Shown here piece after piece: positions 57,833 through 64,000 of a stretch of 64,000 bases of DNA. The notes beneath the pieces were generated by a model, which was not told where the DNA came from, did no database searches, and saw only the letters and a program-made list of their open reading frames with translations. Each line of letters begins with the position of its first letter. Position 1 is the first letter of the stretch. A program made the translations under genes and the position numbers. Origin of the DNA: Mesorhizobium sp. B2-3-4 (GTDB lineage Bacteria > Pseudomonadota > Alphaproteobacteria > Rhizobiales > Rhizobiaceae); contig NZ_VFVY01000011.1 in NCBI RefSeq assembly GCF_006442315.1, positions 62,001 through 126,000 on the forward strand, read 5' to 3'.

Positions 57833-58258
57833 CTAGCCTCTCAGCCTGCCGAATTCGCCGACGGAGTAAGTGCCGTCGGTTTCGGCGCGCTGGATGGCGC
57901 TGCGCAACAGGCTGGCGACCTCGTTGACGGCGCTCAGATGCGCCAGGATCGCCGCCTCGTTCCGGGCCAGTTTCTGGCGCAGCCGGGTCAGGCCCTCGCG
58001 GTGCTGTTCGAGAAACTCGGCTTCGCTGCCGCCCTTCATGGCGCGGGTCAGTTCGTAGAGATAGCGGCTCTTGCGGGCGTTGGACGCCTTGAGGTCATAG
58101 CCGGTGTCGGTGCGGATACCGGCGGTTTCTTCCTCGACCACCTCCTCGATGCGGCCGATGATGGCGGCAAGGTTCCCAGGTCGCGCGAAAGAGGTGGGTG
58201 CTTCCGGCCCTGTCGTGCGCGCGGGCAGCTTGGCTATGAATTCCGAAGAGTCGGCCAT
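57833..58258 (-). CDS. FlgN-like flagellar export chaperone candidate
   Basis: 141 residues, largely helical: LAAIIGRIEEVVEEETAGIRTD then KSRYLYELTRAM and a C-terminal helical pair. The motif of an Ile/Glu-rich helix followed by KSRYLYEL is what I know from rhizobial FlgN-like proteins that bring FlgK/FlgL to the export gate. It stands 13 bases after the FlgJ-like gene. The call rests on context and helical pattern; sequence similarity to enterobacterial FlgN is low. Confidence 0.65.
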   Translation of the reverse strand: MADSSEFIAKLPARTTGPEAPTSFARPGNLAAIIGRIEEVVEEETAGIRTDTGYDLKASNARKSRYLYELTRAMKGGSEAEFLEQHREGLTRLRQKLARNEAAILAHLSAVNEVASLLRSAIQRAETDGTYSVGEFGRLRG

Positions 58259-58271
58259 GGTGTTTCCCAGT

Positions 58272-58841
58272 CTAGATCTTGATGTCTGTTTTTGTTGTTA
58301 TCTCATCGCCGGTCATCGACCTGGCGGCCTTGCGCTGCAATTCCTGGACCAGCGAGGTGGAGAGACGGGTCTGCTGATCGATCTCGGTCTTTTCCGGTCC
58401 ATTCGAAACCGGGCCGATCGGCACCTTGCGCTTGCCGTCCATGTAGTGGTCGGCGAGCAGCGACTTGGCGATGCCGATGCCGCCGCGATCGGCCATGACG
58501 TCGGCGACGCGCTCGGCGAGCTGCGATTTCCACATGTCGCCGGCGAGACCGGTGCCATAGACGCCTTCGGTATCCTTGGGCAGCATGTTCTGGATGAAGG
58601 TCTGCAGGACCATCGCCTCGAACTTCTTGAACTTCTTGGCAGGATCGGTCGTGGCCGCGTGGTCGGCCGTGGCGCGCGACAGGATCGAGCCGGCTTCCAC
58701 CGATGCCGTGGTGTCGACCGAGAACGCGCCGGCCGCACCGCCCGCACGCCTGGTCAGCGCCGCGCGGGCCGCCTCGATATCAGCCGGTTCCGCGGCTCGG
58801 GCGACATCCATCACGATGTCGCTGGGTGGAGAAATCGCCAA
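58272..58841 (-). CDS. flgJ: Rod-binding protein, FlgJ N-terminal domain type
   Basis: 189 residues from the TTG at 58841 (AAAGGCGG upstream). The FlgJ rod-binding domain takes about 75-145: KKFKKFEAMVLQTFIQNMLP and GTGLAGDMWKSQLAERVADVMADRGGIGIAKSLL. The C-terminal muramidase of enterobacterial FlgJ is absent, as usual in alphaproteobacteria. It helps rod assembly in the periplasm. First gene of the small flagellar unit; no other flagellar genes are in the window. Confidence 0.85.
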   Translation of the reverse strand: MAISPPSDIVMDVARAAEPADIEAARAALTRRAGGAAGAFSVDTTASVEAGSILSRATADHAATTDPAKKFKKFEAMVLQTFIQNMLPKDTEGVYGTGLAGDMWKSQLAERVADVMADRGGIGIAKSLLADHYMDGKRKVPIGPVSNGPEKTEIDQQTRLSTSLVQELQRKAARSMTGDEITTKTDIKI

Positions 58842-58960
58842 GAAAGTCCGCCTTTTGCCGGTTTTCCTCAAGCGACCATGCCTCAACAAGCTTGTGGCAG
58901 GCTTGCCGGTACGAATTCGTCCGTTCGTGCGGGGATACGCGGCAAAACCGCAAGGTTGAC

Positions 58961-58989
58961 GGAAACTTGCCGCCAGGTGAATCCGTTAC
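58961..58989 (+). promoter_or_regulatory. ECF-type promoter of the DUF1295-cfa operon
   Basis: GGAAACT (58961-58967), then CGTTAC (58984-58989), 16 bases after GAAACT. It shares GAAACT-N15/16-CGT with three other transcription units of the cluster. Twenty bases before the GTG of DUF1295. Confidence 0.6.
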
Positions 58990-59009
58990 TCAGCCAAAGA
59001 GGTCGCCAT

Positions 59010-59861
59010 GTGCCGGGCTATGTCGTGACGTTTGCAGCTTTGTTCGTCGGTGTGGGTATTTGCCTGTCGCTTGCCATGGCGGCGGCGTGGTTCATCGCCA
59101 GCCGGGACGGCAAATCGGGCTGGGTGGATGCGATCTGGTCGTTCGCGGTGGGCGCCGCCGGCATCGCCATGGCTCTTGTTCCATGGCCCGGCTGGCAGCA
59201 ATCCGAGACGCGGCCGGTGATCGTGGCGCTGCTGGCTGCAATCTGGTCGATCAGGCTTGGCCTGCACATAGCAGTCAGGACACTACGCGGCGGTGACGAT
59301 CCGCGCTACGCGCAACTGCGCGGTGAGTGGGGCAAGGATTTTCCACGCCGGCTGTTCTGGTTCCTTCAGATACAGGCGGGCGCTGCACTGCTGCTCGCCG
59401 TCTCCATCTTCGCGGCAGCCCGCAATCCGGCGCCGCAGCTTCGGATCGGCGATTGGCTTGGCATCGCTATCCTGGTGATCGCCATCCTTGGCGAAGGGCT
59501 GGCCGACCGCCAGCTTACCCGGTTTCGCGAAAATCCGGCCAACAAGGGGAAAGTCTGCGACGTCGGCCTTTGGGGGATTTCGCGCCATCCCAACTATTTC
59601 TTCGAGTGGTTCGGCTGGCTGGCCTATGTCGCCATCGCGCTGGATCCGACAAGCACCTACCCATGGGGCTGGATCGCCGTCTCCGGTCCGCTCTTCATGT
59701 ACTGGCTTCTGGTTCATGTGTCCGGCATCCCGCCGCTCGAGGCGCACATGCTGAAATCGCGTGGCGAGGCGTTCCGTGCCTACCAGGCGCGCGTCAATGC
59801 GTTCTGGCCGGGGCCTTCCCGGCATGTCCCAGCGCAAATTTCGAAAGGCCGACCTTCGTGA
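59010..59861 (+). CDS. DUF1295 membrane protein (steroid 5-alpha-reductase family)
   Basis: 283 residues from the GTG at 59010, with AGAGG seven bases before; the frame is open far upstream, but over the antisense of flgJ. About seven membrane helices; the C-terminal signature GKVCDVGLWGISRHPNYFFEWFGWLAY is that of DUF1295/isoprenylcysteine-methyltransferase-like and sterol-reductase folds, which bind NADPH or SAM. It probably reduces a double bond in a lipid. The stop overlaps the start of the cfa-like gene (GTGA), so the two are coupled. Confidence 0.9.
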   Translation: MPGYVVTFAALFVGVGICLSLAMAAAWFIASRDGKSGWVDAIWSFAVGAAGIAMALVPWPGWQQSETRPVIVALLAAIWSIRLGLHIAVRTLRGGDDPRYAQLRGEWGKDFPRRLFWFLQIQAGAALLLAVSIFAAARNPAPQLRIGDWLGIAILVIAILGEGLADRQLTRFRENPANKGKVCDVGLWGISRHPNYFFEWFGWLAYVAIALDPTSTYPWGWIAVSGPLFMYWLLVHVSGIPPLEAHMLKSRGEAFRAYQARVNAFWPGPSRHVPAQISKGRPS

Positions 59862-60886
59862 ACCTCATCGCATCCGCCATACGCACCGTCGAGCGCGCCC
59901 CTTTTCCCGATCCGGTGACCCGGACCGGGATCGGCTTTCTGGTGGGACGCACCCGGCGAAGCCTCGTGGAACGTCCCGCCACGCATGAGCAGGCTTTCGT
60001 TCATGCGATGGCCGGCCATCCGATCGCCGAGCACACGCAGGCAGCCAACGAGCAGCACTACGAACTGCCGCCGGCCTTCTTCGGGCTGGTGCTCGGGCCA
60101 CGGCGCAAATATTCCTGCTGCCTTTACCGGCGCGGACATGAAAGCCTGGCGGAGGCCGAGTTGCTCGCACTGGAAGAGACTGTCGCCCATGCGGATCTCG
60201 CCGATGGCCAGGACATCCTCGAACTCGGCTGCGGCTGGGGTTCGCTGACGCTGTTCATGGCGGAGCGTTTTCCCGCCGCCAGGATTACTGCTGTCTCGAA
60301 CTCGGCGCCTCAAAGGGCGCATATCGAGGCTGAGGCCCGGGCGAGGGGGCTCGCCAACATCCGTGTCATGACCGCCGACATGAACAATTTTCATCCGGGC
60401 GGCATGTTCGACCGTATCGTCTCGGTCGAGATGTTCGAGCACATGTCCAACTGGCAAAAGCTGCTCGAACGCGTGCAATCCTGGCTGGCGCCGCGGGGGC
60501 GCCTTTTCATCCATGTCTTCACGCACAAAAGCCGGTCTTACCGTTTCGATCACCGCGACAAGTCGGACTGGATTGCGCAACACTTCTTCACCGGCGGCAT
60601 CATGCCGAGCCACAATCTGATCCGGCAGTTCCCGGGCCTGTTCGACGTCGAGCGGGAATGGCGATGGAATGGCAGCAACTACCAGCGCACCGCAAATCAG
60701 TGGCTCGCCAATATGGACGCCAACCTGGCCGAGATCGATCGGATCCTCGTTGAGGTCTATGGCAAGGACGCGTTGATCTGGCGCCGGCGCTGGCGTCTGT
60801 TTTTCCTCGCGACAGCAGGGCTCTTCGGCCATGCGAATGGCGAGGAATGGGGCGTCAGCCACTATCTGCTGCGCGCGGCCGGATAA
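59858..60886 (+). CDS. Cyclopropane-fatty-acyl-phospholipid synthase-like methyltransferase
   Basis: 342 residues from the GTG at 59858, which overlaps the DUF1295 stop by four bases; AAAGG upstream. SAM-dependent methyltransferase: ILELGCGWGSLTLFMAERFP (motif I), VSVEMFEHM (the conserved Glu) and a late YGKDA region. It is shorter than E. coli Cfa (382) and lacks most of its N-terminal domain; the FTGGIMPSHNLI segment replaces the usual FPGGCLPS. It methylates unsaturated acyl chains, either to cyclopropane or to another methylated product. The neighbouring FAD oxidoreductase and DUF1365 favour a further-modified lipid. Confidence 0.85.
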   Translation: MNLIASAIRTVERAPFPDPVTRTGIGFLVGRTRRSLVERPATHEQAFVHAMAGHPIAEHTQAANEQHYELPPAFFGLVLGPRRKYSCCLYRRGHESLAEAELLALEETVAHADLADGQDILELGCGWGSLTLFMAERFPAARITAVSNSAPQRAHIEAEARARGLANIRVMTADMNNFHPGGMFDRIVSVEMFEHMSNWQKLLERVQSWLAPRGRLFIHVFTHKSRSYRFDHRDKSDWIAQHFFTGGIMPSHNLIRQFPGLFDVEREWRWNGSNYQRTANQWLANMDANLAEIDRILVEVYGKDALIWRRRWRLFFLATAGLFGHANGEEWGVSHYLLRAAG

Positions 60887-60894
60887 GATTGGCA

Positions 60895-61470
60895 ATGCCG
60901 GTTGGAACAGAAATGTCGCGCGCCTGGAACGCGGCGAAAGCCTATTTCGCGCATGACGACCCGCTCGTCGCCACCGCCAATCTGGTTGCCCTCGTCGTGT
61001 TGTGGAACCAGCCTTTCTATCCGCTCTATGTCTACTGGTCGGTCGGCCCCGACATTGCGCCCGCCTTCTACACATTCATCTCGACGCCGTTCTTCCTGGC
61101 GGTGCCGGCACTTGCGCGCGTCAACAGCCGTGCCGGACGTGCGTTGCTGCCCTTGGCCGGAATAGGCAACACGATGCTCAGCGCCAAGGTGTTCGGCGTG
61201 GCCTCCGGCGTGGAAGTTTTTCTGTTGCCCTGCATCCTGCTCTGCTTCGTGCTGTTCCGGCCGGGCGAGCGTGCGGTCTCGATCGTCATCGCGGCCATCG
61301 GCATGCTGGCCTTCACGGCCCTGCATGGACGCTACGGCGAGCCCGTTCATCTCTATTCGACCGAAGAGTATGCGGGCTTTCTGAAGATGAACGCCTTGAG
61401 CGCCGGGACACTGACGGCCTTCATCGGTCTTCTGGTGATGAACCTGATTGGCCGCCGGGCCGGAGGCTGA
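60895..61470 (+). CDS. Six-helix membrane protein of unknown function
   Basis: 191 residues (ATG at 60913 is also possible). Five or six hydrophobic helices with short loops; a soluble N terminus MSRAWNAAKAYFAHDDPLVATANL and an extracytoplasmic loop HGRYGEPVHLYSTEEYAGF. No known domain. It follows the cfa-like gene by eight bases, so it is the third member of the operon. Substrate handling or anchoring for the methyltransferase is a guess. Confidence 0.75.
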   Translation: MPVGTEMSRAWNAAKAYFAHDDPLVATANLVALVVLWNQPFYPLYVYWSVGPDIAPAFYTFISTPFFLAVPALARVNSRAGRALLPLAGIGNTMLSAKVFGVASGVEVFLLPCILLCFVLFRPGERAVSIVIAAIGMLAFTALHGRYGEPVHLYSTEEYAGFLKMNALSAGTLTAFIGLLVMNLIGRRAGG

Positions 61471-61476
61471 GGTCAA

Positions 61477-61890
61477 TCAAGGCGTTCGCGACAGCCCGCT
61501 GGAGACGAGAAAGCCCGCCGTCGCGGCGATCGCGGTGAGTACGGTTCCCCAGCAGATGTCAGCCATGGTGACCGCGACCGGCCAGTTCTTCAGCGTCGCC
61601 TGGTTGGTCAGGTCGTAGGTGGCGTAGGCGCAGAGGCCGAACAGCGCGCCGTTCAAGGCGGCGGTCGTCCACGATCCACTCTGAAAGGCGGGCTGCACGG
61701 CGAAATAGACGGCACCGGCGATGTAGATGACGTAGAAAAGTACTGCCGCCTTGACGTTGAAATCGTCGAGCAGGATCGGGCCCAGCAGCGGCTTGTAGAG
61801 CCGGCTGCTCATCACCGTCAGCCAGACGGCGTCGATGCACAGGAACACAACCGCCGTCGTCAGATAGGCGATGCCGTAGGTCTTGATCAT
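61477..61890 (-). CDS. DUF2177 membrane protein
   Basis: 137 residues from the ATG at 61890 (GGAG before). Four membrane helices; DUF2177 signature CIDAVWLTVMSSRLYKPLLGPIL near 18-40, and AALNGALFGLCAYATYDLTNQATLKNWPVAVTMADICWGT. DUF2177 genes are typically found next to cfa, DUF1365 and FAD-oxidoreductase genes. Function unknown. It has its own GAAACT-N15-CGT promoter, divergent from the DUF2147 gene. Confidence 0.9.
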   Translation of the reverse strand: MIKTYGIAYLTTAVVFLCIDAVWLTVMSSRLYKPLLGPILLDDFNVKAAVLFYVIYIAGAVYFAVQPAFQSGSWTTAALNGALFGLCAYATYDLTNQATLKNWPVAVTMADICWGTVLTAIAATAGFLVSSGLSRTP

Positions 61891-61924
61891 CTTCGCTCCG
61901 GAATTGGCGTTGGCCGTTGTCGCA

Positions 61925-61951
61925 GCAACGGTTTTCAGCGGCGATAGTTTC
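61925..61951 (-). promoter_or_regulatory. ECF-type promoter of DUF2177
   Basis: On the minus strand GAAACT (61946-61951), 15 bases, CGTTGC (61925-61930). Its -35 is half of a 20-bp palindrome with the divergent promoter. Start expected near 61918. Confidence 0.6.
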
Positions 61952-61959
61952 GGCCGGCC

Positions 61960-61987
61960 GAAACTCATCCGGCATATCGCCCGTAGC
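61960..61987 (+). promoter_or_regulatory. ECF-type promoter of DUF2147
   Basis: GAAACT (61960-61965), 16 bases, CGTAGC (61982-61987). The palindrome AGTTTCGGCC-GGCCGAAACT (61946-61965) joins both -35 blocks back to back. Start expected near 61994. Confidence 0.6.
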
Positions 61988-62014
61988 TCCATAAAACGGA
62001 TGACAGGGCGCGTG

Positions 62015-62398
62015 ATGAACCGAGTGGCAGTGGCGGCAAGTCTGATATTTTTTGTCTCGTTCCCGGGATCGGCATTTGCCGCATCGGCCCCTGACCCGAG
62101 CGGCACATGGAACCGTGGCGACGGCAATGCGAAGGTTCGGATCGCTCCCTGCGGTTCGAACATCTGCGCCACCAATGTCTGGATCAAGGACACCAGCGGC
62201 GGTGAAGCCGTCGGCGACAAGCTTGTGATGACGCTGAAACCGAAGTCCGCCGATACTCTCACCGGCAAGGCCTTCGATGCAAAGCGCTCGCTGACCTATG
62301 CGATCCAGCTCAAGGTGGCCGGCAAAAGCCTTGTCACGCGCGGCTGCATGGTTGGCGGACTGGTCTGCAAGTCGGTCAACTGGTCCCGTGCCCGCTGA
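62015..62398 (+). CDS. DUF2147 exported protein
   Basis: 127 residues from the ATG at 62015. Signal peptide (about 1-23, AASLIFFVSFPGSAFA), then a DUF2147 domain: DPSGTWNRGDGNAKVRIAPCGSNICATNVWIKD with two Cys, GDKLVMTLKPKSADTLTGKAFDAKRSLTY, and CMVGGLVCKSVNW with two more. The lipocalin-like fold and Cys pairs suit a periplasmic lipid- or ligand-binding role (inference). Usually DUF2147 is found near envelope and stress genes. Confidence 0.87.
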   Translation: MNRVAVAASLIFFVSFPGSAFAASAPDPSGTWNRGDGNAKVRIAPCGSNICATNVWIKDTSGGEAVGDKLVMTLKPKSADTLTGKAFDAKRSLTYAIQLKVAGKSLVTRGCMVGGLVCKSVNWSRAR

Positions 62399-62456
62399 CG
62401 ATGCGGCTCGACCGGTGCCCTTCACCTGACCACAGGAATATCCGGCACGGCAGAGT

Positions 62457-62483
62457 GAAACTCGCACCGGATCCCTGCGTATC
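62457..62483 (+). promoter_or_regulatory. ECF-type promoter of the FAD oxidoreductase-DUF1365 unit
   Basis: GAAACT (62457-62462), 15 bases, CGTATC (62478-62483). Fourth copy of the motif in the cluster; 60 bases before the ATG at 62543. Confidence 0.6.
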
Positions 62484-62542
62484 TACAACGATACCTGGCG
62501 TCACCCGCGCCTTACAGCCATGATTTCCAACAAGGATTCTCG

Positions 62543-63889
62543 ATGAACATCGTGCCCATCAGCCGTGGCCGCCCGCAAGGCAGGAAAAAAATCGCGGTCA
62601 TCGGGTCAGGCATTTCCGGCGCCGCCGCTGCATGGGCCTTGCATTCGGGTGCGGACGTTACCCTTTATGAGGCTTCGGATCGTGCGGGCGGCCATACCGC
62701 GACCGTCGACATCGACTATGACGGCGCGCCGGTTTCGGTCGATACCGGCTTCATCGTCTACAACGAGTTGGCCTATCCGGATCTCACCGCGCTGTTTTCG
62801 CATCTCGGTGTCGCCACCCATGAGAGCGACATGGGCTTTTCGCTTTCGCTCGACGGCGGCAAGCTCGAATGGTGCGGCTCGACGCTACGCACCATATTCG
62901 CCCAGAAACGCAATTTCTTTTCGCCGGGCTTCCTGTGGATGCTGCGGGAAATCCTGCGTTTCAACAAGGCGTGCATCGCCGAGCGCGACAACGGCACGCT
63001 GGGTAATGTCACGATCGGCGACTATCTTCGCACCCGCGGTTTCTCGGCGGGCTTCCGCGACAATTATCTCATCCCGATGGCAGCGGCGATCTGGTCGACA
63101 CCACGCGCCAAGATGCTGGATTATCCGGCCGCGAGCTTCATCAGTTTTTTCGAGAACCATCGGCTGATCGACAACGACACGCGGCCAGTGTGGCGAACGG
63201 TGAGCGGCGGTTCGCGCAACTATCTGCGAAAGCTGCTGGCGCCGCTGGGATCGAGGCTGCGGCTTTCGTCGCCCGTCAAGACGCTTGTCCGAGATGCGCT
63301 CGGCATCACGGTGTGGGCCGGTGATGCCGAGCCGGAACGTTTCGACAATGTCATCATTGCCAGCCACAGCGAGCAGGCGCTGGCCATGCTCGGCGACGCA
63401 ACCAGCGTCGAAGAATCGATCCTGTCGGCCATACCCTATCGCCCCAACCGGGTCGTGCTTCACAGGGATCCGAGGCTGATGCCGAAGCGGCGGGCGGCGT
63501 GGGCGGCGTGGAATTATCTGCGCTGTTCCTGCGACGGCGCGGAACCCGAAGTGTCGGTCACCTACTGGATGAACCGGCTGCAAGGGATCGATGCGGCAAA
63601 GCCGTTGTTTGTCTCGCTCAATCCGGTTGTCGAGCCGCGCCCGGATCTGATCTTCGGCGAGTGGACGTTCGACCATCCGCAGTACGATGCCCGGGCCTTG
63701 TCGGCGCAAGCCCGCCTCGACGACATCCAGGGCGCGCGCGGCACTTACTTTGCCGGCGCTTGGACTGGCCACGGCTTTCATGAGGACGGCCTGCGCTCGG
63801 GCCTCAACGCGGCGATTTCGCTCGGCGCCAAAGTACCATGGCGCAAGGGCGAAGAGGCTTTTTCCGCCGCGTTCCTGGCAGCGGAATAG
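62543..63889 (+). CDS. FAD-dependent oxidoreductase, flavin amine-oxidase type (lipid-modifying cluster)
   Basis: 448 residues. FAD-binding motif IAVIGSGISGAAAAWAL at 17-33 then YEASDRAGGHTATV; C-terminal FAGAWTGHGFHEDGLRSGLNAAISL binds the flavin again. Such proteins are annotated NAD(P)/FAD-binding or amine oxidase-like and are found with DUF1365 and cfa. In Rhodobacter sphaeroides the similar pair belongs to the RpoE-ChrR singlet-oxygen regulon and is needed for furan-type fatty acids. Here it is the first gene of a unit with DUF1365, 15 bases apart. Confidence 0.88.
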   Translation: MNIVPISRGRPQGRKKIAVIGSGISGAAAAWALHSGADVTLYEASDRAGGHTATVDIDYDGAPVSVDTGFIVYNELAYPDLTALFSHLGVATHESDMGFSLSLDGGKLEWCGSTLRTIFAQKRNFFSPGFLWMLREILRFNKACIAERDNGTLGNVTIGDYLRTRGFSAGFRDNYLIPMAAAIWSTPRAKMLDYPAASFISFFENHRLIDNDTRPVWRTVSGGSRNYLRKLLAPLGSRLRLSSPVKTLVRDALGITVWAGDAEPERFDNVIIASHSEQALAMLGDATSVEESILSAIPYRPNRVVLHRDPRLMPKRRAAWAAWNYLRCSCDGAEPEVSVTYWMNRLQGIDAAKPLFVSLNPVVEPRPDLIFGEWTFDHPQYDARALSAQARLDDIQGARGTYFAGAWTGHGFHEDGLRSGLNAAISLGAKVPWRKGEEAFSAAFLAAE

Positions 63890-63904
63890 CGGCAAACCCC
63901 TGCA

Positions 63905-64000
63905 ATGGAGCAACGCGTCACCACACTCGAACAGAACGGTCTGCCGCCGCAGGCAGCGGGCGTGCTCTATCCGGGCGAAGTCATGCATGCGCGGCTGAAG
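63905..64000 (+). CDS. DUF1365 family protein, N-terminal fragment (cut by window edge)
   Basis: The first 32 codons are present: MEQRVTTLEQNGLPPQAAGV, then LYPGEVMHARLK, where the typical DUF1365 opening (x-LY-x-G-x-V-MH-x-RL-x-P) starts. The rest is outside. It follows the FAD oxidoreductase by 15 bases and is its standard partner. Confidence 0.75.
   Translation, partial: MEQRVTTLEQNGLPPQAAGVLYPGEVMHARLK

Noticed and set aside
58104..59009. Long upstream extension of the DUF1295 frame
   Set aside because: It is antisense to the flagellar genes and contains the ECF-type promoter; AGAGG before the GTG at 59010 marks the start.

Overview
The window is a gene-dense stretch of alphaproteobacterial chromosome with high G+C, most likely from Mesorhizobium or a close relative in the Phyllobacteriaceae (order Hyphomicrobiales). 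This rests on recognised content: the cpdR / N-formylglutamate amidohydrolase / hisN neighbourhood with an MmgR (suhB-type) small RNA between the last two, an Omp10 lipoprotein like that of Brucella, homospermidine synthase, an ornithine decarboxylase with a long leader at the place of the speF RNA motif, a ROSE thermometer before hsp20, CtrA-type boxes, and several palindromic intergenic repeats of the kind common in this order. No tRNA, rRNA, insertion sequence, prophage or CRISPR array was seen. The window looks like core chromosome, not an island.

Layout. Bases 1-7 kb hold cpdR (cut by the edge), an amidohydrolase, an sRNA, hisN, an AraC regulator, a two-gene unit of a tiny Cys-rich protein and a DUF1127 protein, a hydrolase, hsp20 and a threonine aldolase. 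Bases 7-20 kb hold glutamate synthase (gltB, gltD), a MltB-type transglycosylase with a DUF459 partner, galU, an outer-membrane barrel protein and kdsD, which is an envelope theme. Bases 20-33 kb hold an NfeD/SPFH pair, hemH, a LysM-tailed 5'-nucleotidase, omp10, homospermidine synthase and a pabB-pabC-yciI-DUF3445 operon. Bases 33-45 kb hold pepF, an NtrC-type response regulator, a DUF882 murein enzyme, a small His-rich exported peptide, an AraC/SDR divergent pair, eda, trhO, a DUF533 protein and an sRNA candidate. Bases 45-54 kb hold an aminotransferase, a GNAT enzyme, a zinc exporter, a D-erythronate dehydrogenase-like enzyme, a DUF1007/NicO nickel-cobalt export pair, a LysR regulator and an amidase. 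Bases 54-58.9 kb hold ornithine decarboxylase with its leader, a GNAT enzyme, an SCP2 protein and three flagellar accessory genes. From 58.9 kb to the end lies a lipid-modification cluster: DUF1295, a cyclopropane-synthase-like methyltransferase, a membrane protein, DUF2177, DUF2147, an FAD oxidoreductase and DUF1365 (cut by the edge).

The strongest unexpected signals are regulatory. First, all four transcription units of the final cluster carry the same two-block motif GAAACT-N15/16-CGT just upstream, including a divergent pair whose -35 blocks form one 20-bp palindrome. This points to a dedicated ECF sigma factor. Second, three separate RNAs expose C-rich anti-Shine-Dalgarno motifs: MmgR, an ar14/cuckoo-like hairpin after the DUF533 gene next to a perfect CtrA box, and a hairpin in the hsp20 3' UTR. 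Third, several palindromic repeats sit at gene 3' ends, and in two cases the repeat supplies or contains the stop codon. All start choices, promoters and RNA calls were made by eye from the sequence. No search, folding or alignment programme was run.
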